Positions 25,564-33,859 of a stretch of 37,585 nucleotides of DNA are shown in pieces (the first letter of the stretch is position 1; each line of letters begins with the position of its first letter). The notes under the pieces were generated by a model, which had not been told where the DNA came from, made no database searches, and saw nothing but the letters and a program-made list of their open reading frames with translations. The DNA lies in NCBI GenBank assembly GCA_018065185.1, contig JAGHTU010000047.1:1-37585 (forward strand). Direction: 5' to 3'. The position numbers and the translations under genes are program-made. This DNA comes from Candidatus Equicola faecalis (GTDB lineage Bacteria; Bacteroidota; Bacteroidia; Bacteroidales; Bacteroidaceae).

Positions 25564-26673
25564 TCATTCATTTTTAATAAACGGTAGCGTACTACATTCT
25601 TCTATCAAACGTCTTGCACGTGATTCATTGTATGGTGATTCTCCACTAATATCGTTGAAGAACATCGTCAGTCCATGTACACCGACACCATTTTTCAACT
25701 GATATACGATGCAGAGGTTTTGCAGTCCGATTGTAGATGCTACAATATCCAGATCTGTACCTCCAATATGGTGGAGAGCCAACTTATATGCTGCTTCGCT
25801 ATATTGTTTTTTCATTTGTTCGATGTCTCCGAGTGTTTTCATACCTAGTTGTAGAAACACCTTAAGATATGGTTTAGGCGTTACATCTAATATCTCGGCC
25901 TGGTTAATGGCAGCAATACGGCTTGTCAGGCGGTCAAAAGGCTTCATGTCCATATACCTGCGGAAAGAATCGCCATTGAGTTTCACCTCATCTAGTTTCC
26001 CTTCCATCATCAGGTTCTGCATTTTGTATCGGTATTCGTTCAGCGAGGTACGTATCCTACTGAACTCATCGTCTGCCATTTCCAACATGCCTGCCAATCT
26101 ATTCAATGAGCGCAGGTATTCCTGTGGCACCTCTACATCTGTCTTATAGCCATTGTCGTGATAGATGCTTGCCCAAGCATGTTGCAGAGTTGTACGCAGT
26201 TGTATCTCAAAACGGAACTCATTGAGTTCAGGCATTGATTCGTCATAAAAGAGCTCCTTTGGTATGCGACAGATATAATGCAATGACATATATCCAAAAC
26301 TATTCAGTTCGTGCATCTTGCGTTTATCTACCGATGCATCCCAGTCCACTTCAAAGTGTTTGTCGATGAGCGCAGCAATCTTATCCACCTCATCGGTGTA
26401 GAATGTTATGACACGTGCACCGAAGATATCGGTAATGTCTGACAGCGAACAATATTTCCCTCCTTTCAGTTCTAATTTACCAGCAAGAGACTTCTCCGTC
26501 TTCACCCTGCCACCGACAGCTGTCACAAGGATATTGTTTTCCTGCAACAGTCGGTTGAGTGTGTCGATAACGATGTCTTTCATCCGTTCAAACACAGGCA
26601 CCATCTCCACGTATTCTTCGAGAATCATCGTGCAGTGTAGGTCTAGACCATATTTCTCAAGTCCTTTTGGCAT
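25564..26673 (-). CDS. Stand-alone RelA/SpoT-type nucleotide pyrophosphokinase
   Basis: I place the start at 26673 (MPKGLEKYG, 369 residues); the longer form from 26748 overlaps the upstream gene and adds non-family sequence. The synthetase domain (about 20-180) keeps the expected residues: GRVKTEKSLAGKL (R56, K58, K66), SLSDITDIFGARV (Mg-binding D82), FGYMSLHY (Y128, H132), and FEIQLRTTLQHAWASIYHD (E156, Q158). Such proteins move pyrophosphate from ATP to GTP/GDP, or in toxic relatives to adenine nucleotides or tRNA. There is no hydrolase, TGS or ACT domain; the C-terminal 190 residues are helical and of unknown role. The wording QHAWASIYHD.GYK resembles the toxSAS-like groups more than RelP/RelQ. 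Confidence 0.85.
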   Translation of the reverse strand: MPKGLEKYGLDLHCTMILEEYVEMVPVFERMKDIVIDTLNRLLQENNILVTAVGGRVKTEKSLAGKLELKGGKYCSLSDITDIFGARVITFYTDEVDKIAALIDKHFEVDWDASVDKRKMHELNSFGYMSLHYICRIPKELFYDESMPELNEFRFEIQLRTTLQHAWASIYHDNGYKTDVEVPQEYLRSLNRLAGMLEMADDEFSRIRTSLNEYRYKMQNLMMEGKLDEVKLNGDSFRRYMDMKPFDRLTSRIAAINQAEILDVTPKPYLKVFLQLGMKTLGDIEQMKKQYSEAAYKLALHHIGGTDLDIVASTIGLQNLCIVYQLKNGVGVHGLTMFFNDISGESPYNESRARRLIEECSTLPFIKNE

Positions 26674-26711
26674 ATAATAGAAGTTATGAGTTAGAGTGAA
26701 CCGTTGACTTC

Positions 26712-28517
26712 TTAGAAATTCACCGAGAATGCACCACCGATAGTCCAAAGGTTGAAACGCTTGTCGGCAGTGTAATGCTCATCCACCATATTCTCCGTGT
26801 AAGGGAACTCCTGATTCAGTTCAGGGTTGCGTTCAAAAATGTATTTGCGCAATTCATCTGACACATAATGGATATTTAGGTCGTAATGATTTTTTGTCCC
26901 ATCATAGTCAGCAAAAATCTTCCAAGAATAGTTGTTCTTATACCGATAGGTGAGACTTATACCAAAAACGTAGTTAAATGAATTGTTGCCATCTACCTTG
27001 GAGATATCATATTCTTTTGATATGGCAATGTCTGAACCTTCCCATTTATGTGTCTCGTCGAGAGCATAATTGTATTGTGTGCTCACGCCAGGCATTGTCA
27101 CTTCGTTGGCAGCAAACTCTGTCCCATCTGACTGTTGGAATACATACATAGGTACAGGAGTACTACCTATTCCCGTATATGTATAGACAGGATTTCCGTC
27201 GGCATCTCTAAACGGCTTTTTGAAACCATTCTGTGCCTGATATGATATGCCACCTGAGATGCGTGCACCGACCAGAAACTTTGCACCTATAGAAAATCTC
27301 TTTGACAATGGCAGATTTCCATAAATGCCAGCATCAAGCGAGACGTCCATAAAATTGTTATTTTCAACTTTCACTTGATAGATGCCAGGATATTCATAGC
27401 TTTCCAAAATGTCGTTTATGTCATTTATTACAGATTTTTCTTCAGTATCAAGCGCAGTGTTCTTTGCCGGTGTGGTGGTGACGCGTGCCATACCGCCGAT
27501 GCCGAAATACTTGTTAAAGAAGTAAGCACCTTCTACACCGACCACCGAACTAGTGCCTAAATGGATGGTTTCATTAGGATACATAAATCCCGCCTCCATA
27601 TCGTCAGCATACTGGAATGAAATAGTGCTTGAATGTGCTGCAACACCCATCTGTATGTCAAAGAATGAAGGATGATTAGGGTCGGTAAAATTATCCAGTT
27701 CATAACGGCAGATTCCTTTATCCTTATATATAAGGTCGCCAATCCAATAACCCAACTCTGTTGACATGATACCTATACCCGCACCAGCGATGACGTCTGA
27801 AATCCAGTGGCGGTTGTTCAACACACGCATTACGCCCGTGGCTGTCGCTACACCATAACCTGCCACCGAATACCATGGCGAGCGTGTCAGACCATACTCC
27901 TTATGGAACACCGTCGCTGCTACGAATGATGTGGCTGTGTGTCCTGACGGAAACGAGTTGGCAGACGAGTTGTCAGGTCGCATCTCTTTCACGGAGTATT
28001 TCGTGGCATTTACGGCAAGTGCCATTACCGCGTTTGATGCCAGCGTACTCACGAGCATACGATCCCAACTGGAACGACCTTCATACCCAAATGCTTTCAT
28101 ACCCACAAGGGCTGCGTATGGCAGAAACTGTGTATAATTGTCTATTTCTGTCTTGAAGTTTTTCTCAAATGCAAACCGTGTTGAACGGAAAGCCTTCTTC
28201 TGTCCTTTTATGATAAATGCGCTGAGGAAAATAGGTATTCCGACGTATGTCACATCGCGCTTCCATGTATAATATGGATGTGCCTTTGTGTTTCCTTCTT
28301 GTTCTGCAATACATGTCTCACCGAGCCAATTGGTGTAAGTCTTTAACTCTCGTTCAGACATCGTGGGTGCATCCAGTAGCGGAACGTCAAATAACTCTGT
28401 GCTTTCCTCATCTATATTGTTAATAGCCTGTGCCATCAAAAGCGAGTCAACATCAACTGCCGCACTGACTTTAGCACATATAACTAACATAAAAAAGGTA
28501 AAAATCAATTTTTTCAT
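26712..28517 (-). CDS. PAP2 phosphatase fused to an outer-membrane beta-barrel
   Basis: The start at 28517 gives MKKLIFTFFMLVICAKVSA, a proper signal peptide; a start at 28583 would lie upstream of the predicted transcription start. The 601-residue product has the PAP2 acid phosphatase triad: KYSVKEMRP (173-181), PSGH (190-193) and RVLNNRHWISD (231-241). The rest (about 265-601) has alternating strands such as GVEGAYFFNKYFGIGGMARV and ends in a terminal Phe (AFSVNF), as outer-membrane barrels do. It likely removes phosphate from lipid or isoprenoid pyrophosphates at the envelope. It is the first gene of the eight-gene signalling run, 38 bp before the synthetase. Confidence 0.85.
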   Translation of the reverse strand: MKKLIFTFFMLVICAKVSAAVDVDSLLMAQAINNIDEESTELFDVPLLDAPTMSERELKTYTNWLGETCIAEQEGNTKAHPYYTWKRDVTYVGIPIFLSAFIIKGQKKAFRSTRFAFEKNFKTEIDNYTQFLPYAALVGMKAFGYEGRSSWDRMLVSTLASNAVMALAVNATKYSVKEMRPDNSSANSFPSGHTATSFVAATVFHKEYGLTRSPWYSVAGYGVATATGVMRVLNNRHWISDVIAGAGIGIMSTELGYWIGDLIYKDKGICRYELDNFTDPNHPSFFDIQMGVAAHSSTISFQYADDMEAGFMYPNETIHLGTSSVVGVEGAYFFNKYFGIGGMARVTTTPAKNTALDTEEKSVINDINDILESYEYPGIYQVKVENNNFMDVSLDAGIYGNLPLSKRFSIGAKFLVGARISGGISYQAQNGFKKPFRDADGNPVYTYTGIGSTPVPMYVFQQSDGTEFAANEVTMPGVSTQYNYALDETHKWEGSDIAISKEYDISKVDGNNSFNYVFGISLTYRYKNNYSWKIFADYDGTKNHYDLNIHYVSDELRKYIFERNPELNQEFPYTENMVDEHYTADKRFNLWTIGGAFSVNF

Positions 28518-28541
28518 TATTATAGATATATTATTTGTTTG

Positions 28542-28572
28542 CGAAATTAGTGCAAACCGAAGACAATACAAA
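28542..28572 (-). promoter_or_regulatory. Promoter of the signalling operon
   Basis: On the minus strand: TTTG (28572-28569), N19, TAATTTCG (28549-28542). The leader would be about 18 nt. It is the only promoter of this type that I see for the eight-gene run. Confidence 0.65.
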
Positions 28573-28642
28573 AATATATCCAAAATATATTTTTATTGTT
28601 AAGGCGATGCTTATTGGGCAATAGCCAAATTAACAAAAGCCG

Positions 28643-28673
28643 AGCGCAAAGCCAAAAAATTTGGCTTTGCGCT
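28643..28673. repeat. 14-bp perfect inverted repeat over the nadA -33 region
   Basis: Arms 28643-28656 and 28660-28673 (GCGCAAAGCCAAA and its reverse complement, plus one pair) flank AAA. The right arm covers the -33 element of the nadA promoter. The arm sequence also occurs at 56-69, so this is probably two inverted copies of a dispersed word and not a dedicated operator. Confidence 0.7.
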
Positions 28674-28691
28674 TACCTTGCATTAATTTTG
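28661..28691 (+). promoter_or_regulatory. Promoter of nadA
   Basis: TTGG (28661-28664), N19, TAATTTTG (28684-28691). The leader before the start codon would be about 16 nt. Confidence 0.7.
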
Positions 28692-28713
28692 CCGTACAAA
28701 ATAGGAGAGTATT

Positions 28714-29646
28714 ATGTGCGAAATACGAGAGAGAATAAGACGTATCTGCAAAGAGAAGAATGCAATCATACTGGCACATTATTATACGCGTGCTGAGGTG
28801 CAGGAAGTGGCTGATTTTATCGGTGATAGTCTAGCTTTGGCACAACAAGCTGCACGCACTGATGCAGATATTATATTAATGTGTGGCGTCCATTTTATGG
28901 CAGAGACATGTAAGATGCTGTGTATGGACAGAAAGGTACTCATTCCTGTTCTGTCGGCAGGGTGCAGCCTTGCAGATAGCTGTAATGCAAATGAGTTGCA
29001 TCTGTGGCGAGAGCAACATCCTGAATATAAAGTGGTGAGTTATGTCAATACAACTATTGATGTAAAGGCTCTTTCTAACATATGTGTCACATCAGGTAAT
29101 GCACTGAAAATAATACAGAGCTTTCCAAAGGAAGAAAAACTGCTCTTTTGCCCTGATAGAAATCTAGGTTCGTACATAAATAGTGTGACAGGAAGAGAGA
29201 TGGAGTTATGGAATGGCGGTTGCCATGTGCACGGGCGTTTTTCTGTTCAAGCACTGAAGACCTTAAAGGATAAACATCCAGAAGCTCGCGTCATGGCTCA
29301 TCCGGAATGTGGGAAAGATATTTTGGCTCTTGCTGATACTATTGGATCAACAGCAGCGATATTGAAAGCTGTTGGAGAAGCGGAAAATTCGTCTGTGGAA
29401 GAATTTATCATTGCTACAGAACCAGGGATTCTATATGAATTGAGAAAAAGTTACCCAGATAGGACGTTTTTTACTATTCCGCGTCTGGATTCCGTTATAT
29501 GTAATGAATGTGAACATATGAAACTGTGTACTCTTGAAAACATTCTCTCTACACTAGAAAACGAAACACCGGAAATAACACTTGATGCTTCACTTGCCAA
29601 ACAGGCTGTCCGGCCTATTCTTCGGATGCTTGAACTAAGCAAATGA
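28714..29646 (+). CDS. nadA: Quinolinate synthase
   Basis: [4Fe-4S] enzyme that condenses iminoaspartate with dihydroxyacetone phosphate to quinolinate in NAD synthesis. The three pseudo-symmetric domains are visible, with cluster-binding Cys at C84 (SAGCSLADSC), C170 (NGGCHVHGRF) and C263 or C266 (VICNECEHMK). ILAHYYTRAEVQEVADFIGDSL (19-40) and MAHPECGKDI are also typical. At 310 residues it has normal length. No nadB or nadC is near, so it is transcribed alone from its own promoter. Its promoter region is shared back to back with the signalling operon. Confidence 0.95.
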   Translation: MCEIRERIRRICKEKNAIILAHYYTRAEVQEVADFIGDSLALAQQAARTDADIILMCGVHFMAETCKMLCMDRKVLIPVLSAGCSLADSCNANELHLWREQHPEYKVVSYVNTTIDVKALSNICVTSGNALKIIQSFPKEEKLLFCPDRNLGSYINSVTGREMELWNGGCHVHGRFSVQALKTLKDKHPEARVMAHPECGKDILALADTIGSTAAILKAVGEAENSSVEEFIIATEPGILYELRKSYPDRTFFTIPRLDSVICNECEHMKLCTLENILSTLENETPEITLDASLAKQAVRPILRMLELSK

Positions 29647-29662
29647 AGGAACAACAGACACA

Positions 29663-29901
29663 AACAAAACGTCAAGACTCATCCCGAGCCCTGACGTTTC
29701 ACCTATTTACAATTCAAAATTTTTTTCAGTCTAAAACTGGATTTGGTTTCCTCCTCCTCCAGATTCCCTCATTTAGGGAGAATAAAAATGGGGGCTTCAC
29801 AGCAACCATTTCGTTATCCAAGAAAACTCTTTTATACCCTAAACAAAAAACTAACCTATTAACAAAATTACTACTAACCTAAAACAATCTATTAACCTTT
29901 T
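29663..29901 (-). ncRNA. Candidate structured small RNA, about 240 nt
   Basis: On the minus strand a promoter (29909-29940), a rod-like fold and a terminator (29667-29699) follow each other with no reading frame. The fold pairs TGGAT (29820-29816) with ATCCA (29742-29738), TGGTT (29808-29804) with AACCA (29748-29744), CCCCCA (29794-29789) with TGGAGG (29761-29756, one mismatch), and TCCC (29779-29776) with GGGA (29768-29765). Unpaired segments between them form internal loops, a shape reminiscent of 6S RNA. I do not recognise the sequence, and 6S identity is only a guess. The 5' part has repeated GGTTA words. Confidence 0.45.
29667..29699 (-). terminator. Terminator of the candidate small RNA
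   Basis: Arms AAACGTCA and TGACGTTT (29667-29674 and 29692-29699) continue on the minus strand through G-U pairs into GGCTC/GAGTC, giving about 14 pairs and a 5-nt loop, followed by TTTTGTTTGTG. On the plus strand the same inner positions would be A-C mismatches, so the structure favours minus-strand RNA. It could still stop nadA transcripts less well. Confidence 0.65.
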
Positions 29902-29908
29902 GACAATG

Positions 29909-29940
29909 CAAATGTAAGTACAGAACGTTGCCAATACCAA
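29909..29940 (-). promoter_or_regulatory. Promoter of the candidate small RNA
   Basis: On the minus strand: TTGG (29940-29937), N20, TACATTTG (29916-29909). No minus-strand gene lies downstream before nadA, which is on the plus strand. Confidence 0.5.
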
Positions 29941-30168
29941 TTCTTTACGCCTGTTTTATGAAAAAATAGTCTTTTTTTTGATATATATCAACTAAACGAG
30001 ACTCTTTTCTGTGCTTTTTGTAAATTTGTTTACGCACACATTCGTCAAAATGTTATCAAAACCACATAAATCATTATCCTTTTGCATAAGATGCGCCATC
30101 CTGATAGCATCATGACGTTTTAGGATAGAAAATAACAAGAAGTGATGATGTGCTTTACAAAAAAATGT

Positions 30169-30176
30169 TACTTTTG
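30169..30176 (+). promoter_or_regulatory. -7 element placed directly before ruvB
   Basis: TACTTTTG fits TAnnTTTG. Only six bases separate its last G from the ruvB ATG, so the transcript may be leaderless. The -33 region is not a clear match. The stretch 29941-30168 holds nothing else I can name. Confidence 0.5.
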
Positions 30177-30182
30177 TAATCG

Positions 30183-31205
30183 ATGGAAGATTTTGATATA
30201 AGGAACAATCAACTGAACACTACGGAAAAAGATATTGAGAAGGCATTACGACCACTTACTTTCTCTGATTTCAGTGGACAGGAGAAGATTGTAGATAATC
30301 TTAAGGTGTTTGTCGAGGCTGCTCGTGGTCGTGGCGAACCTCTTGATCATACACTCCTGCATGGCCCTCCGGGATTAGGTAAGACCACCCTCAGTAATAT
30401 CATTGCCAACGAACTCGGTGTCGGTTTCAAGGTGACGAGCGGACCAGTACTAGACAAGCCTGGCGACCTTGCAGGTCTGCTTACCTCGCTTGAAGAGAAC
30501 GATGTGCTGTTTATAGATGAAATACACCGTCTGTCACCATTGGTGGAGGAATACCTGTATTCGGCAATGGAGGATTACCGTATAGATATAATGATAGACA
30601 AAGGGCCTTCGGCACGTAGTGTGCAGATAGGGCTGAAACCTTTTACACTTGTCGGAGCCACCACACGTAGCGGACTTCTCACAGCCCCTCTGCGTGCACG
30701 TTTTGGTATCAACCTGCATCTGGAATATTACGATACTACTGTCCTGCAGAACATCATAAAACGTGCAGCAGGTATTTTAGGAATACATATTGACACGGAT
30801 GCGGCAGTAGAGATAGGTCGTCGTAGTCGTGGAACACCGCGTATCGCCAATGCGTTGTTACGGCGTGTGCGCGACTTTGCACAGGTGCGAGGTACGGGTA
30901 TGATTGATATGAAAATTGCACGGGTGGCACTTGAGGCGCTGAATATTGATGGTTTCGGACTGGATGAAACAGACAATAAGATTCTCATTACGATTATTGA
31001 TAAGTTCAAAGGGGGGCCTGTCGGTCTCAATACTATTGCCACTGCTGTGGGTGAGGATTCCGGTACGATAGAAGAGGTATATGAACCATTCCTTATTATG
31101 GAAGGGTTTCTGAAACGTACTCCACGCGGACGTGAAGTCACGGAAAAAGCTTACCGCCATCTTGGCCGGGCTCTCTTCGCTGGCGAACAGACTTTATTTG
31201 AATAA
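30183..31205 (+). CDS. ruvB: Holliday junction branch migration ATPase RuvB
   Basis: AAA+ hexameric motor that drives branch migration with RuvA at Holliday junctions. Walker A is GPPGLGKTT (61-69), Walker [11 protein letters not shown] (108-117), the sensor region is [19 protein letters not shown] with the arginine finger, and the C-terminal winged helix contains [27 protein letters not shown]. At 340 residues it is full length. The start is supported by the family N-terminus ([10 protein letters not shown]). ruvA and ruvC are not in the window. The -7 element sits almost on the start codon. Confidence 0.97.
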   Translation: MEDFDIRNNQLNTTEKDIEKALRPLTFSDFSGQEKIVDNLKVFVEAARGRGEPLDHTLLHGPPGLGKTTLSNIIANELGVGFKVTSGPVLDKPGDLAGLLTSLEENDVLFIDEIHRLSPLVEEYLYSAMEDYRIDIMIDKGPSARSVQIGLKPFTLVGATTRSGLLTAPLRARFGINLHLEYYDTTVLQNIIKRAAGILGIHIDTDAAVEIGRRSRGTPRIANALLRRVRDFAQVRGTGMIDMKIARVALEALNIDGFGLDETDNKILITIIDKFKGGPVGLNTIATAVGEDSGTIEEVYEPFLIMEGFLKRTPRGREVTEKAYRHLGRALFAGEQTLFE

Positions 31206-31231
31206 AGTTTTTCTACATTTTTTAGGCAATA

Positions 31232-31286
31232 CAAATAATCATCCACCACCTATACAGTATGTATAGAGATGGTGGATGATTATTTG
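31232..31286. terminator. Bidirectional terminator between ruvB and rseP
   Basis: A 17-bp stem (31232-31248 with 31270-31286, core ATCATCCACCA/TGGTGGATGAT) carries an inner TATAC/GTATA stem in its loop. T-rich tracts follow on both strands. It serves the two converging genes. Confidence 0.88.
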
Positions 31287-31303
31287 TTTACAGCTTGATG
31301 GCT

Positions 31304-32674
31304 TTACATCACTCCTATCCAACGGAGCACATCGTTGAGGTTTGCCACGATAAGCAATAGTATCAGGATTGTAAACCCCACATATTCTGCATAAAGAAGG
31401 AATTTCTCTGATGGTTTTCTGCCAGTAATCATTTCATATATAAGGAATAATGCGTGACCGCCATCAAGTGCCGGAATAGGCAATATGTTCATGAACGCGA
31501 GAATGATGCTCAGGAATGCTGTCATCTTCCAAAACAGCATCCAATCCCACATCGGTGGGAACAATGAGCCGATAGCGCCAAAACCGCCGAGCGATTTTGC
31601 GCCCTCTTCCGAGAAGAGATATTTCAAGTCGCCTACATATCCTCCGAGTGTATTCCATCCGTATGCAATACCTGCAGGAATACTTTCAAGCAAACCATAT
31701 TCCACATGAGTCTGCTTATACAACGTTGCAGGAGTGGCGAAATATGCACCAAACATCATATCGTTAGAAAGCATAACGGTGTCGGTGTGTTCTACACCAT
31801 TAGAAATATAAGACAGAGCTATGCGCCTACATGCAATACTATCGTCTGCAGTTGCTGCATCCACCAATTTGTCGCGTAGCGTTGCCAGAACATCGGTCAT
31901 CTTGTTAAATGTGTGTGCATCTTCGCCGTTGATAGCAGTTATCTTATCGCCCTTCTTCAATCCAACTGTTGTTGCTGCGCTGTTCTGTGCGACAGAGTCT
32001 ATTGTTGCCGGAATGCAGACACGCATAAACGGAGGCACTTCCTTCAACATCTGTATCAGGTCCATGTCGCCTTTCAGGGTGATGTCAACTTCCTTGCCAT
32101 CACGCAACACCGTCACCACTTTCCCGTCTGCAACTGCGCGATAAAGGTCAACATCGTATTTTACGATATCTGTCCCATCAACTTTCACAGGCATATCGCC
32201 ATCACGGAAGCCCAAACCATGAGCTGCCTCGTTATATTCCATTCCCAATGTCATATCACGGGTGGAAATATAATTGTCGCCCCAGGTGAAGAGCACCATG
32301 GCATAGATGATAAGGGCAAGGAGGAAATTCACCAGCACTCCACCTATTATAATAAGCAACCGTTGCCATGCCGGTTTTGAACGGAACTCCCATGGTTGTG
32401 CCGGCTGTTTCATCTGTTCGGTGTCAAAACTTTCGTCCACCATACCAGAAATCTTGCAATATCCACCGAGTGGCACCCATCCTATACCATAAGCCGTTTC
32501 ACTATTGCGAGGTTTGAACTCGAACAGATGAAACCATGGGTCAAAGAACAGATAGAATTTCTCCACCCTCACCTTGAAAAGGCGTGCAAAGAAGAAATGT
32601 CCACCCTCATGCAATAACACAAGGAGTGATATTGCCAGTACGAATTGCAGTAGTCTTATAAGAAATGTTTCCAT
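31304..32674 (-). CDS. rseP: RIP metalloprotease RseP (site-2 protease)
   Basis: Intramembrane zinc protease that cuts membrane-bound regulators and leftover signal peptides. The zinc motif is HEGGH (22-26) in the first helix, and the third ligand is D404 in LDGGH (403-407). A PDZ-like region lies in the middle (SVAQNSAATTVGLKKGDKITAINGEDA), and four membrane helices are visible in the 456-residue product. It is the last gene of the tsaB-murA-dxr operon, starting 19 bp after dxr. The pairing of dxr with rseP is conserved widely. Confidence 0.95.
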   Translation of the reverse strand: METFLIRLLQFVLAISLLVLLHEGGHFFFARLFKVRVEKFYLFFDPWFHLFEFKPRNSETAYGIGWVPLGGYCKISGMVDESFDTEQMKQPAQPWEFRSKPAWQRLLIIIGGVLVNFLLALIIYAMVLFTWGDNYISTRDMTLGMEYNEAAHGLGFRDGDMPVKVDGTDIVKYDVDLYRAVADGKVVTVLRDGKEVDITLKGDMDLIQMLKEVPPFMRVCIPATIDSVAQNSAATTVGLKKGDKITAINGEDAHTFNKMTDVLATLRDKLVDAATADDSIACRRIALSYISNGVEHTDTVMLSNDMMFGAYFATPATLYKQTHVEYGLLESIPAGIAYGWNTLGGYVGDLKYLFSEEGAKSLGGFGAIGSLFPPMWDWMLFWKMTAFLSIILAFMNILPIPALDGGHALFLIYEMITGRKPSEKFLLYAEYVGFTILILLLIVANLNDVLRWIGVM

Positions 32675-32693
32675 ATATGCTTAATTTTTATTG

Positions 32694-33857
32694 TCAACGG
32701 TTTTTAATTATCAATTCTTCCGCTATTCTGCGTGCCTCAGCATCCGATGCGAGATATACATCATAGTCTGGTGCAGCATCAAAAGTAGCCCGCTGCATGG
32801 TCTGTTCTATCACAGTGGCTATCTGTGGGAAGGTGATGCGGTCGTCAAGGAAGGCGCGGTTCACCACCTCATTGGCAGCATTCATCACACATGACATATT
32901 ACCGCCTTGCTTCAATGCTTCAAATGCCAGGGCAAGGCACCGAAATCTGTTCATGTCAGGCTTGAAGAATTCCAAAGGCTTTGTAAACAGATCTAGTCTC
33001 TGACTATTGAGATGTAACCTGTTCGGGAACGAAAAGGCATATTGTATCGGCATACGCATATCAGGCACACCCAATTGTGCCTTTACCGACCCGTCTCGAA
33101 ACTGTACGGCACTATGCACGATGCTCTGTGGATGCACAAGCACCTCTATTTGTTCAGCACTAACGCCGAACAACCATTTTGCTTCAATCACCTCAAACCC
33201 CTTGTTCATCATCGTGGCGGAGTCTATAGTAATCTTCGCTCCCATATCCCATGTAGGGTGGCGTAGTGCATCGGTTTTTGTCACCGTCTGCATCTCCTCT
33301 TCCGACTTCAGACGGAATGGTCCGCCTGATGCCGTGAGCAGTATCTTTTCTATCTCGTTGTCATCTTCGCCCACCAGACTTTGGAAGATGGCAGAATGTT
33401 CGCTGTCAACAGGTAGTATCGGACAATGGTATTCCTTGGCAAGGTGGCAAATCAATTCGCCTGCCACAACAAGTGTCTCTTTGTTTGCAAGACATATTTT
33501 CTTTCCTGCCTGTATTGCCGATATCGTAGGCGGCAGACCTGCAAACCCCACCATTGCGGTAAGCACCATATCCACAGGTCCTGCTTGTACTATCTGGCAT
33601 AGTGCATCACTACCTGCATACACTTTCACAGGCTCGTCGCGTAGCATGTCCTTCAGCATCTCATAATGTGCCTCATTGGCGATGACCACAGCTGCCGGAT
33701 GAAACCTTCGTGCCTGTTCAGCAAGCAACTCCACACGGTTGTTTGCCGTCAAGCAATACACCTCGTAGAGGTCGGCATGTTGCTGGATGACATCCAATGC
33801 TTGCGTACCTATTGAACCCGTACTGCCGAGTATGGCAATCTGTTTCTTCTCTTGCAT
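32694..33857 (-). CDS. dxr: 1-deoxy-D-xylulose 5-phosphate reductoisomerase
   Basis: NADPH-dependent second step of the MEP isoprenoid pathway, forming 2-C-methyl-D-erythritol 4-phosphate. The NADPH loop is GSTGSIG (11-17), LANKETLVVAG lies at 123-133, and the metal and substrate site includes VDSEHSAIFQ (150-159; D151, E153) and the MNKGFEVIEAKWLF segment with two further acidic ligands. Of 387 residues, it has normal length. It starts 2 bp after the rimM stop, so they are coupled. The product also feeds undecaprenyl phosphate for the cell wall, matching murA in the same operon. Confidence 0.96.
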   Translation of the reverse strand: MQEKKQIAILGSTGSIGTQALDVIQQHADLYEVYCLTANNRVELLAEQARRFHPAAVVIANEAHYEMLKDMLRDEPVKVYAGSDALCQIVQAGPVDMVLTAMVGFAGLPPTISAIQAGKKICLANKETLVVAGELICHLAKEYHCPILPVDSEHSAIFQSLVGEDDNEIEKILLTASGGPFRLKSEEEMQTVTKTDALRHPTWDMGAKITIDSATMMNKGFEVIEAKWLFGVSAEQIEVLVHPQSIVHSAVQFRDGSVKAQLGVPDMRMPIQYAFSFPNRLHLNSQRLDLFTKPLEFFKPDMNRFRCLALAFEALKQGGNMSCVMNAANEVVNRAFLDDRITFPQIATVIEQTMQRATFDAAPDYDVYLASDAEARRIAEELIIKNR

Positions 33858-33859
33858 CT

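Noticed and set aside
26674..26748. Longer N-terminus for the RelA/SpoT-type protein
   Set aside because: It overlaps the end of the PAP2 gene by 37 bases and adds a stretch without family character; MPKGLEKYG is the better start.
29701..29900. Plus-strand AACCTATTAAC-like words read as a leader of a lost SusC-type gene
   Set aside because: No SusC coding remnant follows, while promoter, fold and terminator are consistent with a minus-strand RNA.
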